From Nissolia schottii (lineage: Eukaryota > Streptophyta > Magnoliopsida > Fabales > Fabaceae), in contig QANU01001174.1 of the NCBI GenBank assembly GCA_003254905.1, positions 582,919-646,918 on the forward strand: DNA of 64,000 nt, given 5' to 3'. Within the stretch, counting starts at the first letter, position 1. The number at the start of each line of letters is the position of its first letter. Made by a program: the position numbers and the translations under genes. Positions 1-12,009 of the stretch are shown piece after piece. The notes below the pieces were generated by a model. It was not told the origin of the DNA. It made no database searches and saw only the letters and a list, made by a program, of their open reading frames with translations.

Positions 1-396
1 TACACGTAACATTGCTCTATAAAAAAATACGATGTGTTCACTGTATATTTTGGAATGTATTTCTACATTTTGTGATGCACAAGGAGATTATATATGTTAT
101 GCATGCCTAATCATAGGGGAAAATTAGCGGTAAACACTAACAAAGGTTAATTAACGGAAAGGACCCATTATATTTAAACTATCAAAGGGGATCCTATTAG
201 ATTTTGTTTAGGCAGAAGGACCAAACTCTTTTAAAAAATAGACAATATTAGCCTTTTTTTTTTTATTTTTGTATAATTCTCTTCACATCTGCAAAACGCC
301 CTCTCCAAAAATGAACCAAAGAATCCTCTTTTCTATCCCCAATTCCCTCTCTACTCCCCCGGTTCACTCGTATATACCATCTTCTTTCACCTAATT

Positions 397-412
397 ACAA
401 CAACCACCTTCT
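397..412. repeat. Target-site duplication, SINE copy 1 (left)
   Basis: ACAACAACCACCTTCT, repeated with one substitution as ACAACAATCACCTTCT at 589-604 on the other side of the SINE. Confidence 0.85.
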
Positions 413-588
413 TTTTTTTAGGTTGCCTGTCCGGTATCCAAGGTTATGCCTTGACTAATCCGGGTCGACCCGGGTCGCGCACCTAGCTATGGCGGGTGAG
501 TTTCCCGGAGATAACTACGTGGTCTTGAACTCGGGACATTGCTTAAGCGATACCAAACTGCTTACCACTTGGACCAACCCCCGTTGGT
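413..588 (-). mobile_element. tRNA-derived SINE, copy 1
   Basis: Read on the minus strand it starts GGGGGTTGGTCCAAGTGGTAAG (in part), which holds a pol III A box. A B-box-like GAGTTCAAGAC follows, and the element ends in CAGGCAACC plus a short A-rich tail. It is flanked by a 16-bp target duplication with one mismatch (397-412 and 589-604). It closely resembles copy 2 at 32460-32642. The layout is that of Au-like plant SINEs; the family name is from memory and should be checked. Confidence 0.85.
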
Positions 589-1576
589 ACAACAATCACC
601 TTCTAATCGTGGAGACAAAATACTCGTCAAACACCAAAATCTTCAAAATTCGGATTGAATAAAAATACTCATCAAAATCAGTCCTCTATTGAGGAACCAA
701 AATGCACATCAACCCTGATTGTGGGTGACCAATTTTTATTCAATTAAGGTTCAACCTATAAATTAAAATAATGGTAGGAATAGGGACCACACCCAGGCCA
801 TATATACCCATCAACCACCAATATTGGTGTCGAAGAGCTGCAAAGGTGAGAATGTGGATGCGGTGGTGGAAGATGGGAGGTTCTAGTTCATGTAAAATCT
901 ATAAGAGAGAAAAAAAAAAAAAGAAATATGTAAAAGATAATATTGTCTATTTCTTAAAAAAGTTGGATCATTCTCCCTAAATAAAATTTAATAGGGTCCT
1001 CTTTAATAATTTAAATATAATGGGTCATTTCTATTAATTAACCTTGGTAGCGGTACTTACAACTAATTCTCCCCTAATTATAGGCTATAAGAAAATAAAT
1101 GTCTAAATAAAATCAAAATAATCTTAATCAGGATAAAGATATAACTAAATATTTAATTAATTTCTAACGAACGAGAAACAAGAAAACGTTTAAAAGGATG
1201 TGATATTTTTGTAATTAAAACTAAAATCAGCACAAATAAACACACAAAATAAAAACGGAAATTAAACATGTCTGATTATGATAAGTTAGTTAGAGCTTAC
1301 ACTATCCTCTCTAATTAATTAAACTCCAACTAATTTGTTCCTTTAGAATGAGATGATTCTAAATTAGAGGATTTCCCAAATGAAAGGGGGAGAATTTATT
1401 TAGGTACGTAGTAAAGATAGATGAGATGTTGGTGCTTGTACCAAAATTAAAGAGAAATTAGTGTATGGTGATATCATATTACATATGTTTCATATCACAT
1501 AACAAATAAATGAGATCCCTGACACAAGAATTTCTCTCTAACCATATATATATATATATAATGCTCACACCTCAGT

Positions 1577-1870
1577 TCAGTTGTCTCTCATGTTGGAATT
1601 TTCATGAGGGAGGATGAGGTCAAGAAATGAGGTAGTCTTGCACATGGGGCACTTTGGATCCAGCTCAGATAACATGACATACATGAGGCATCGAGGGCAC
1701 CCAACAAGGGGCATGGCCTTTGTTTGTGGGGCACGCTGCTCCACACTCTCTTTGCCTAATTTCTTTGGCTGAAAACATGAACTCTCATAAGTCATGTCTG
1801 ATGAATGTGATACTGATGATGATGAAGACGACGTCACAGGTGATGGACTCCTCCTTCTAATGTTGCTCAT
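1577..1870 (-). CDS. GIR1/GIR2-like (GL2-interacting repressor) protein, diverged paralogue
   Basis: A 97-residue protein. Its C-terminal half holds the family core: two CxxC pairs (Cys58/61 in GCPRCLMYVMLSE, and Cys74/77) that form a small zinc-ribbon-like unit. In Arabidopsis GIR1 and GIR2 this family binds GL2-type homeodomain factors and recruits TOPLESS through an EAR motif to repress root-hair and other genes; nuclear location is expected. The start chosen is the ATG before SNIRRRSP, because upstream codons in this frame only open with a TTG. Residues 1-30 are Ser/Arg-rich. The usual N-terminal LxLxL is absent, but LDLIL occurs at residues 83-87. A splice-acceptor-like TTTTAGCAG just upstream suggests that the 5' UTR is split, so a missed first exon is possible. 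A paralogue lies at 17004-17327 on the same strand. Confidence 0.8.
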   Translation of the reverse strand: MSNIRRRSPSPVTSSSSSSVSHSSDMTYESSCFQPKKLGKESVEQRAPQTKAMPLVGCPRCLMYVMLSELDPKCPMCKTTSFLDLILPHENSNMRDN

Positions 1871-2076
1871 GTTGTACACCCTATCTACCAAAGTGATCAA
1901 TATATTTCTACCTGCTAAAAGAACAAAACCACACAAGGAAATTAGCACAATGGATATTCTTTTAGAACCTTGGGATAAAGGGGAACATACTTTCAATTAA
2001 GGTAGAAAATGTCAAAGTGGATTAGACTGAAGGGAGAGATGAGATTCATGAGAGGTTACAATACACATTAAGGTCC

Positions 2077-2083
2077 ATTTATA
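2077..2083 (-). promoter_or_regulatory. TATA box of the GIR-like gene
   Basis: TATAAAT on the minus strand, 207 bases upstream of the chosen ATG at 1870. This fits a promoter plus a 5' leader. Confidence 0.45.
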
Positions 2084-2290
2084 CAATAGAAAGCATGTAC
2101 GTTTTGCTTGCCACGTACGTACGTATGAGATGCACCAATCCTTAAAAAAAAGAGAGAAAATAAATAAAACTCTTTTTTACGCACATCGATTGGTGTGAGT
2201 GTACAATAGCAATGATACTAGAATATTTATTTTATTTAATTTAATCGTAAAATTGAGTTGAGGTGATATAATAATTCAGGTATGTAAGTT

Positions 2291-2305
2291 TTATTATTAT
2301 TATTA

Positions 2306-2340
<35 letters not shown>
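2291..2340. repeat. (TTA)n microsatellite
   Basis: About 16 TTA/ATT units with one interruption (TTG). It is the first of several ATT-type microsatellites in the window. Confidence 0.95.
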
Positions 2341-4240
2341 AAAAAAAGGAAGCTTTGGTGAATAACCGTAAAAATATTTTTCTCTCAAACCATATCAAGA
2401 TTAATAAAATTATGAAAATATTTGATAATCTTTAATCATGTTGAAAAGAGAGAATAACTAAATAGTATATTTCTCAGCCGTTAAATGCTACATTTATACA
2501 CATGCCCAGATATGACCTGGAGAGCAGAACTGTCAAAGCAGATGAGGATATAATGCTATGAAATTAATAACAACCAGCAGGTCGCATGTGATATGCCAAA
2601 AGGTAGTTGAGTAAGAAACCCTATGACGGAAAGTCGATTTTTACTGTTCAGGGTAACGTTTTTGGCGACACTACAACAAATCTTGCAGTTAGCAGCAGTT
2701 TAGATTACGGTTTGCGGCGGTTAAAACCACCGCTAAATGCATTTCCGTGCGGTTCTACAACCACCCCAGTTACGAGTGTCGCTGGGCAATTAGCAGCGGT
2801 CGAAAACCATTTATATTGTTATTTTACTCCATGACACAGATCTGAGCAGAAGTACTTCTCAAAAATAAGTTTATAGAGTATAGCAACTACATCAAAGTGC
2901 CCCCATTGTAAATGATACATAATCAATGGATAATTGAAAACATATAAATTACATGCAGTGGTAAATTCACTCATCAATTACCAAATTTCGAGGCAGAAAA
3001 AAAAAGTTATGGACATAAAGCTTGCGCGTCAGCATTTTATTAAATGCACCAAAATAAAAGGTCCATCTTTTACAAAATTAAAAATGACCACAGATTCCAC
3101 TTGTGTTTAATTTAAAGAAGAATGCAAGTTAGAAAGTTAGAAGGTTGCCCTGTTTAATTTAGAGAGGAATGTCCATAACTGAGCCAACAACCTAGCCAAC
3201 AACGGAAAGACTAAGTGGCTTAAAAGTCCAAGATTGACTCGTACAAGACATAAGCATTTGTTTGGTAAGAAAAATATAACTGAGTCATTCATTACATGAC
3301 AGTTATCTAGTCCATCTAAGGATTAAAGAACCTCATGATTGCATGAGGCTCTGGTTTTGGGATTCCTAACGGCATTGAGCAACCAAACAAATATTCAAGT
3401 ATAAGCTTAATTAAGAGAAGAATTAAGTATGTTCTAACTATTAGTCACATACTCTCACACACTTACTTGACCAGTAGTGTGTTTTGTGGTACCGCACCAT
3501 GCTGAGGCATTCTGATACCACGGTGCTACCATTTCGTAGAGTTAATAGATCTTGTCTGAGGCTAGAGTTATAAGCTACCTTGGCTCGAGCCAAATTGCTC
3601 ATAACAATTACCATTTTAGGGTGACAGTTACATAATTTTTCATTTACCTACCTAAATTTTCTACTCATCTCCCCGTAACTCTGAAGTAAGGGCATCGAAT
3701 TTAGGGTTTCATATTTATATGATATATCTCTTTAGTAAATGCTCCTTTTTAATATACAATTCTGACAAGCTAATAAATAATACGTCTGATGTATCTGAAA
3801 CTAATTAAAGGACGACGGACAAAATAAAGTTGTGTCATAAAAATGGGCCTGAAACGAACAGAAAAGGACATTAAAGACATAAAGAAGGAAGCAACGGCCA
3901 ACCCAAATTAGTATTGTGCGAAACGCAAGCATGCCAAATATAACAGTATACCAACTTTATTGAGAAAAAGGGTTTGTCAAGTCAAGCCACCTTATTGTGA
4001 ATCATTACGAGTCCCACGGGGGATATCGACGCTACCTTAAAACAAAACTTTTATAAGAAATTCGAATGTCTCACTTCAATAGCTGAAATCAAATGAAAAC
4101 ACTTTTAATTACAAAAAAATTGACGTCGTTTAAAATAGCTTCTAAAAAAAATTGATTTCTTAGCTATTTTATGGGATAAATATCTCATGCTATTAAATTT
4201 ATCTATTTTTTTATCATTTTTATAATTAAATTTATCTAAA
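2341..4240. other. Intergenic, no gene seen
   Basis: No supportable gene. At 2669 a CACTACAACAAAT sequence is followed by GCGG/CCGC-rich short inverted motifs to about 2830. This is reminiscent of the end of a legume CACTA transposon, but no matching TAGTG end was found. The rest is unique-looking AT-rich DNA. Confidence 0.4.
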
Positions 4241-5100
4241 AAAAACTGCTCAAGTTGCGATAGCACCCTCTCTCTCCTATTTCCGGATTGACATTCCACT
4301 TTGCCTGGGCACCTGAGAACAAACTCTTGTTCCATGGTGGGAAAACCCTGATATGACACCGCCCCATCAGACCTGAGCATGTTGGTGGTGAGGATCGAGG
4401 GTGGAATGGTGGTTGCGAGTCAAAGTAGTGAAGGGCGGAGCGCAGCAAAGTCGAGGTGGAAGGCAGGGGCGGATGTGGTGGATATCCCGATGTGGAGTTA
4501 GAGGAGGAGGGAACAACTCTTCATTTCGTTGCCATTGTGGTCTAATTTTCTTTGCACGATCAAGAACAATTTCTGCGTATTTGACTATTCATGCCAGCCA
4601 CCTATTTGACGAAATTCCCTAGTCGACTAACACCATCAACAATAGCAATAACAACAAATTTTGCTAACTATGCCTCATTAGACCGGCCTTATTTCTTTAG
4701 TTTTGGGATTCTTTTGTTTTGCATGTTTTATTTTTTTTGAGATTTTTAATTTGTTTGAATTGATGTTTATGGGTTGCTCACTTAATTTCAGTTTTTTTGC
4801 TTTTGATTGCTTTGAACTATATTTGGTTGCTGAACAAGTCACACTAGGTATTTGACAAATTGTCAATTAGAGGTTTCTTGGAAGGCTAAAACTCCATTGT
4901 TACAATGGCATAGCAGAAACATAAAAGGTGTTGGACCAGTTCTGTTAATTTTAGGGGTAGAGAGGGGTAAAGAAATTAAAATTTAGTTTTGAATTAGGGG
5001 TAAAGTAATATCTTCACAGTTAAAATCTGAAAAGACCCAAAAAAAGAAAAACCCTTCTAATTAAACAAGTCAACTTAGGTGCACATTCAATATACTATTT
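4241..5100. other. GC-richer island then AT-rich DNA, no gene seen
   Basis: From 4250 to 4620 the GC content is higher than the surroundings and short ORFs occur on both strands, none with a recognisable domain. It could be a captured or decayed gene piece. The remainder is AT-rich without features. Confidence 0.3.
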
Positions 5101-5619
5101 TTTAAGATCTACCTTAAGAATGTTACCCAAAAGGACTTCAGCTCTAAAACGAGAATTTTTTTCACGTGTCTCACCAAATTTACACGTGCTCAGCAAATGA
5201 GAAATGCAACTTGTTGAAAGTCCGTTTCCTCACCCAATTTTATTTTAGAAAGGAGCAATAAATGTTGTAGTTTGCTTTTTGCCAGTCATAATAATTGCGG
5301 TTGTACATGTACGGACTGTGAAAATTACAAACAATTTTAAAATTATTGTTTTTTTTTTGTCTAATATTAAAGATCACTTTTAATACAAACACATAAATTA
5401 AAAAATTAATTAATTGTATATGCTTAAAAATAAATATTAATTATTTAGATTAAATTACTCTTAAATATTTTTGTTTCTTTCACCATTGTCTTTCTTAATT
5501 AAAATATATAGTGAATTATTGTAAAGATAAAATTAAAAAAATAACACTTAATATTTTCTTAATTTAATAGTGATAACCAATTTTGAACAATATTTTAGAT
5601 AAAAGTATCATGTAATACT

Positions 5620-6296
5620 AGATTGAGAGTAAAAAATGTTTGAAGTGTTCTCTTTCACTTTCAATCATAATACTTTAGGGTGGCATATTAAAAAGTAGAG
5701 AAATATTTTGTGTATAATTTAAAATTTGTTAACTTTTGTATAAATATTTTTTCTAATATGTGTTTCTTATTTTTTTTATTCTTTATTTTTTCTCTCTTCT
5801 TCCCCAATCTCTTATCATTTTTTTCCATTTTCATCTAATTCTTTATGAATCCAAGAGTTTTCTTTTTCGTTTTTATCATATTTGTTGTTTTTTGTTTTTC
5901 AAATGTTTGAGCACGTGTATAAAAAAGTTTATGCATACTTGTTTAAAAGTTTGTATATGTCTAGTTTGTCAAAGTTTGTGTATGTGTATAAAAAAAGTTT
6001 GTGCACTTTTGTTCAAAAATTTGTGCAAATGAATACAATTTTTTTGTCTTCGTTTTCGTTTACATTTTTGTCATATTTTTTTTGTTTCTGGTTGTTGAAA
6101 AGTTTGTGCATGTCAAGTCAAAAGTTTGTGCACATGCTTTAAAATATTTGTGCATAGTAGACAATGAGTTCATGCAGTTAGGATGTGAGTGGGGAGGTAG
6201 AAAGAGTGCGACAATTACTTTTTGCTATTTAATGTGTCGCATATTTGGTTTAATTTGATTTCGTATTTAAAAAGGTTTGTGTGTGTAAAAAAAGTT

Positions 6297-6330
<34 letters not shown>
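5620..6330 (+). repeat. Dispersed unit A: pyrimidine leader plus degenerate AAAGTTTGTG minisatellite
   Basis: A pyrimidine-rich leader (about 5783-5880) is followed by at least eight spaced copies of AAAAGTTTGTGCATGTG-like words (5888-6145 and 6275-6300). It ends in a (TA)n run at 6299-6329. The same order of parts occurs at 14880-15500 and, inverted, at 50810-51620. The short ORFs over it are by-products of this repeat. Confidence 0.6.
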
Positions 6331-6333
<3 letters not shown>

Positions 6334-6726
6334 ATTTTTGGACAATTAATATCACTATATAGACCATAGGTTAGCAACATAATATGGTTAACAACATTAA
6401 TTTAAATTATACACTTAACATTTCTATAAAAAAAAGTATTATGAAACTGCACAATATCAAAATACACTTCAACCGCTGTACAGGTACGGACTGCGCAAAT
6501 TAAACAATTTCTCTTACCTGTTCAAAAAGTAAAAATAAAAAATAGGAATGCCTTATAGGAATAATATGTCCGAACAACACTATAAAATATAACTCATCTA
6601 TTAAAAAATAATTTTTTTCTCTCTTGTTTCACTCTCTTCTCCCTCACGCTCTCTGATTCTCTCAATCTCACTTTTTTCCCTCACCTGCAAACTCACATAC
6701 CCTTCTTCTATCTTTCTTTTTTTTTA

Positions 6727-7490
6727 TGATTACAAAAAGCATGCAGAGGTGCACCTTAACGGAGGGACCCAGAAAATGAAGAAACAGAAACTAAGAGAAA
6801 TGAAAAGAATTTCACTACCCGCCACCCACCACCAAGTCCATCAAACACATTGGGAAGTCGAGAAAATGCCTTATTAACCTCCTCAAGGGAAACTCAATAG
6901 AACAAAATCCTTGCTTTTTAAGGGAGAAGAAAGAGTACCAAATCCAAGTTAATTAAGGGGTCCAAAAGACCAAAAAAGAAACAAGAATCCAAAGCCACCA
7001 AGTAACACTGATTGCAACAATAGCCAAATAAAATCAAAATCCCTGGTGACCACAACATTCAAGTAGTAGAAACAGCCCTTCTTACCTTTCATACCTATAG
7101 CACTACCTGTAGCAAAAACATGCTGACACTTGGAGCCTTTGAAACAAGCTCACTTGAGACGAAAAAAGGACTAAAATGATCCAGAGCCAGAGAAAATAAT
7201 AATAGAGAAGGAAAAGCTTCACTTGCCACACAAGCACTCTCAGATATCCAAAAATAGTCTCCATATCAAGCTCACTTGATACGGGTTAAGGACTATAAAG
7301 GTATCCAATGCACTAAGAAGTAATAGGTTAGAGCAAAGGTCCCTCCACTTTTGAAGCCAAAAGTTTGCCGAGGTAACCACTTACTGATTTATTGTCGAAG
7401 ATGTACTTGCTCCTTACACGCCAAATAATCCAAATTGAGACAAAAAAAAAAAGGCAATCCATCCGTATCCAATGTACGACTGCTATTCTT
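6727..7490 (-). pseudogene. LINE remnant, 3' end (minus strand)
   Basis: On the minus strand about 7490-7360 reads VSIWIIWRVRSKYIFDN, the segment that follows the reverse-transcriptase zinc-binding domain in plant L1-type LINEs. Beyond this the frame is full of stops. The 3' part ends near 6727 in an A-rich tail (a T run on the plus strand at about 6716-6726). It is a 5'-truncated, inactive copy. Confidence 0.65.
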
Positions 7491-8291
7491 TTTCTAAGAC
7501 ATTGTTTTTTGTGTTAGTTTCTATGATTTATATTGTTGATTTTCTTTGTTTTAAGATGATGTTTATTTTTAGTGTGTTAGCTTATTAATAATGATTTATT
7601 TTTGTTTTATTTATCAATGTTTTGACGTATTGGTTTCTCTATTTTAGAGTGTTGTTTCTCTATTTGGAGTGTTTTATTTACAGAGGTTGTGTAGTACTGG
7701 TACGAAATATACACAATACTTATAAAAGAAATCAACATCATTGCAAAAAAAAATCAACATGTTTCCATAAGAGAAACCAACATATCTAAGAAAAGAAATC
7801 AACACGATTTATTTTTATTATATATTTGTTATTGTTTTAGCGTGTTGGTTTCTCTATGTTAGGTTGTTGGTTTTTTGGTTTACAGAGGTTAGATTGTTTA
7901 TTGTTTTGTTGGTTTCGTTATGTTTTAATATGCATGAATAATGTGGGTGACTTACACGCGCGTGGAAGAAGAGTGAGGGGTTTAAGAAAGAGAATGTGAG
8001 GCATTTTATTTTTTTAATGCATTGTCCGTTTTTGTTATTCATGTAGCATAACCCCCTAAAAAAGGCAAGCTTATTAGTTAGGTGGTATTTAGTACTTTAC
8101 GTATCAGGATTACTAGTCGTTAAGATTCTTATTAAAAAATATTGTCATTTTTTAAATTATTAGTAATACACTAATACTACACTATAGTGTTTGGAATGCA
8201 CAAATAATCTAATAAATTGTCAATTTACACTAATTATTTGATACATAAAAAAGATTACTAATAGATTTCTTTTACAAAAATACCCTTCAAT

Positions 8292-8326
<35 letters not shown>

Positions 8327-9521
8327 GCAACGATAGAAGAGGTGGGGGAGATAACAGTGGTGGGGGAGATGTGGAAGGTGATTAGAACATAGCCAAAAAG
8401 TTATGTCCATGGGACAATATTTATTAGTAGAACTAAAGTTCTCTATTTTATATTTGCAGTTATTTTTTTGCATTTTTTGATATAATTTATTGTGTAACCT
8501 ACATACAAATAATCTTTAATATTTATTTGCGGCCTTTATTTATGAAAAGACACATTTAATAACCTTTAATGCACGAATATGTAAAAATGAGTAAAGAATA
8601 TATATTAATATACATGGATAATTTTTTCTTAGCTATAATTTTAAAAGTTTATTGGTGGAGTTTGACATGCACATCGTGCAGCAAATACAAAATTTGACCA
8701 GAAATAATATAAAAAAAAGATAATTTTGTGTTGGTTATCAATTGGTTGGTTGCTATTTAAGAAAGAAAGAAAAAACTGAATTTCATTTCCTGCTTGTATC
8801 CCTTTTATTATATATAATTGATACTAAAAAACCAAAAAAAATATAGAAAAATATATCATTTAATAAATAAGAAAGTAATAGACTTATGTTTAAAGTAAAA
8901 AAAATATATAAATGAATTTATATGTTAGTTATATTTTATTTAATTCACTACTCATTTTTCAAAAATGAAAGTGATTTAAGATTTTAAGAACTAGTAATTA
9001 ATTTATTACTTAACTTTTCAAATTCAAATAGATGAAAAATTAATTAAAAAAATGTATATTAAACATATAAGACTTATATTTTATATATAAGTGAAAATAT
9101 ACGGTATAATAATTTAATTTTAATCTATTAATTAAGAAGACCACTAATTTTATACATCAAATATTATATACATATATTCTTTAAGTTGATAAGTATTACT
9201 TAGACATGTAAAAAAAATCTCAACCTTTGGGGGGTGAGAAGCATGCCTCTTCCCCTCTGTTAAGATAAGAAGGAATATTTAGAGAAATAATCCTTAAAAT
9301 AAATAGGATAGTGACATATGTGTTAAGTGAATTTTTTAAAATATTTTACTTTTTTATATATGTAACCCTCTTTCATTGAAAAAATCATCAAAGAAAGAAT
9401 ATTTTCAATTATTTATATTATGTGGTTTATTATTTAATAGTTCTTAACCTAGTTATGCTTCTTTTAGTCATAGATGAATGATTTAGCTTTCTTTCTTTTT
9501 TTTTTTAACAGAGAGATCATA
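7491..9521. other. Intergenic AT-rich DNA, no gene seen
   Basis: Contains GTGTTGGTTTCTC-type repeated words at 7500-7990 (similar in style to the minisatellite units), an (AAT)n microsatellite at 8291-8326, and otherwise featureless AT-rich sequence. No gene is supported. Confidence 0.5.
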
Positions 9522-9554
9522 TGTGACGACTTTAGAAGAGAAGAAGGGGGGGAT

Positions 9555-9665
9555 GTCTCGCGTGAGACGACTAGTCATAAGGCACGTCTCGCGCGAGACG
9601 TATAGTCATCTAGCGCGAGACGTATAGCCATCTTGCGCGAGATGTATAATCATCTCGCGTGAGAC
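9555..9665. repeat. Palindromic TCTCGCGCGAGA repeats in the LTR
   Basis: Five copies of a roughly 24-bp unit centred on the palindrome TCTCGCGCGAGA (variants TCTCGCGTGAGA and TTGCGCGAGA), separated by TATAGTCATC-like spacers. They lie upstream of the LTR TATA box. Confidence 0.85.
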
Positions 9666-9775
9666 AACAGTCAGGGAAGGCGAAAGTGATTTCTGAAGCT
9701 TATTTCGCGTGAGAGAGTGCTGCGAGAATTAGTTTCACATCGATTAGAGCAATAAAAGGGGTCTCTTCCTCCCCC

Positions 9776-9784
9776 TATATATAG
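9776..9784 (+). promoter_or_regulatory. TATA box of the LTR
   Basis: TATATATAG, preceded by CCTCCCCC and followed about 30 bases later by the likely transcription start region. It supports plus orientation of the LTR. Confidence 0.5.
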
Positions 9785-12009
9785 AGGCTTTCCGTGAGTG
9801 TTTAAACTTGTTAATTCACTCTAGAGCTTGAAAGGTCACACTCTCGTGAGACTTTTCGCTTTAGCTATCTTTTATTTATTTTCTCCCTTTCGTCTTCCAT
9901 TCACGGGGAAGTAGTGCCTCCACGTATGGTGTCAAGAGTTCCCAGCTTAGTGTTCCTTAGCAGTCACCCATGTTAAGGTGAGTGGCTTTCTTCACGGTCT
10001 ATTTTAGACCATCTATTTATTTAAAATTTATTTATTAATTTATTTATTTTATCATTATTTTATTTATTTATGCATGTTTTAAAAAATCCTTGGAGGTGGA
10101 ATTTATTATTTTATTTATATATTTTTGAATTTAGTTATTCTTTTATTTAATTAATTATTTTCTCATGATTATTTATTTAGAAACTCTTTATTTATGAAGT
10201 AGATATTTACGAAGCTATTTTATAAAATCATGAAACTAATTTAGAACTACATGGGACCACATGTTTTATTGCATTGAATAAAGTCATGTTGCATGTGTAT
10301 AATTTGTATTCTTTTAACAAAAGATGATGGTTAAGGAAAGATTCTGGTGGAGGAAGTTTTCTGTTAAGGAAAGGTTCTGGCTAAGGTCAAAACTTGGTAC
10401 TTAAGTTATCCATTATGATGCACCTTTTACCTGGGAACCTCCCTAAGCATGAAATATTAGTCTACCTTTATTTTTCCAAGATAAAACACTTAAAGATATT
10501 AAGTCATGTTATGCTATCAGTATCAGTTAAAGGATTATGTTATCATGTTATGTTATCTATTTAAAATTGTTTCATGGGAGTGTATCTAAGATAGAACTGT
10601 AAGTTAGCAATAACCTACGTTGACCCTGATATACCTTGTACGATCATAAAGTAGAATAGGATTCATGTAGATTTAGGGCAAGACCGTAAAGTCTGGACAT
10701 GGCAGCCTGTGATGCTTGGTGTCATGTATCATGTAGATTAGGACTAACTATCAGGAATCTATGGTCTCGGGCAGTGTATCCCTAACTATCGTGACCTATG
10801 TACTTGGGTAGTGCGTCAAGATTTACTATCAGGGATCTATGGACTCGGGCAGTACCCCAACTGTTGTGGCCTAGGTACTTGGGTAGTGTGTCCAAGATAA
10901 TGCATCATAAGCGAAACCGTAATGTTCGAAACGTCTATCTAGAGAACTCCTAACTATATTATATTTTCAAATGCTTTTATGTTTTAGTTATTATTATAGA
11001 AATTTTTTATGTTGTTATATATATATATATATATATAATATTATGTATTGCATCTGCATGTCATGTTTTTTTTAAATGCCCCATGTCATCGTGTGGACAG
11101 TCATTTGATGAGACTCTTCCCAGAGTTCTCACCCCTCAACCTTCTTCTCCAGTTACAAGTTACGAAGCAACATAGCAAAGCATGGGTTCATGGTTAGTGC
11201 AGAGATGTCAGAATCCAAGAATCAGCAGTTCATCTGGAGGTGAAGCTACCCATAGGAATTGTTAGTTTATTTTTATTTTGTAATCAAGTCAAGTCTAGAG
11301 TGCTCCAATTATATATAAGCAGAATCTTCAGACTAGTCATGTATTTTATCATGTATATTTATGTTTAATGTAAAAGAATTTATGTTTATTTAGAAAAGGA
11401 AAGTTTTATTTGTTTTATTAAGATAAAGTGCTTGTTTTTTTGAAAAGCATTCTAGAGGCTTCCGTAAGGAAACTAGTCCATTGCATGCCGATCACGTCCT
11501 AAGTTGGGGTATGACAGTGTATGTGTGTCATCTCCATCTACAAGAGAGAGTACTGTTGCTCTCTCGTTATATTATGAGAGATTATTATCTCTATGTACAA
11601 GAGAGAGTATTGTTGACTATCCTTATATTGTAAAAGATTCTGTTTGTGTTCTCCGTTTATAAAGTGAATAATAAAAAATCTTATATTTGAGAGATTGTCA
11701 ACTTCCACTTAGTAAAATAAATATTTTCTCCTGTTTCTAGAAATATTTGTATTTAGTTCCATCTTTATCTTATCTTATTTTTTAGTAGCGTTAAACTATT
11801 CCATAACTTTTATACCTAATAACGGAGATTGTGCCTTGCTAGAAATTAAAATCGTAACCTTAGCTCTAATATCTTGTTAGATTAAGCACTTATTACTAAG
11901 TAAAAAAGTTATATTTGACAGTCAAAGTCATTCTTTTTTACTAAAGCGGGTTAACCAACCACTGCGTTGTCAAGGTCTATGTTAATTCTATGTTGAGAGG
12001 AATTAAGTT

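Larger units (their letters stand above)
106..1084. mobile_element. Long-TIR DNA element, non-autonomous, with nested SINE
   Basis: The first ~140 bases (from 106) match the reverse complement of the last ~140 bases (to 1084). Both arms share an AGGGGA-AATTAG outer part, then GGTTAATTAA, then a GACCCATTATATTTAAA stretch and a segment around AATAGACAATATT. There is no coding capacity inside; the centre holds a SINE at 413-588. I could not find a clean target duplication, so the exact ends and the superfamily are open. Long, gradually diverging TIRs are typical of Mutator-like elements. Confidence 0.65.
9522..11516 (+). mobile_element. Probable solo LTR (Ty3-gypsy type), about 2 kb
   Basis: The segment starts TGTGACGAC and ends GGGTATGACA, the TG...CA borders of an LTR. 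The reverse complement starts TGTCATACCCCAAC, a common style for gypsy LTRs. A TATA box (TATATATAG, 9776-9784) suggests plus orientation. Palindromic CGCG repeats lie upstream of it and a roughly 65-bp internal duplication lies at 10735-10895. No coding region is present. The expected 5-bp target duplication is not evident, so it could be part of a rearranged element rather than a clean solo LTR. Confidence 0.5.

Noticed and set aside
1871..1996. 42-residue N-terminal extension of the GIR-like ORF
   Set aside because: It opens only with TTG, is hydrophobic and contains an intron-like acceptor; not part of the family.
2607..2834. 75-codon ORF on the plus strand
   Set aside because: It covers a CACTA-like transposon end with GCGG/CCGC inverted motifs; no protein family.
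5760..6258. Overlapping ORFs rich in Phe, Cys and Val
   Set aside because: They are translations of the pyrimidine leader and the AAAGTTTGTG minisatellite; no domain and three frames open at once.
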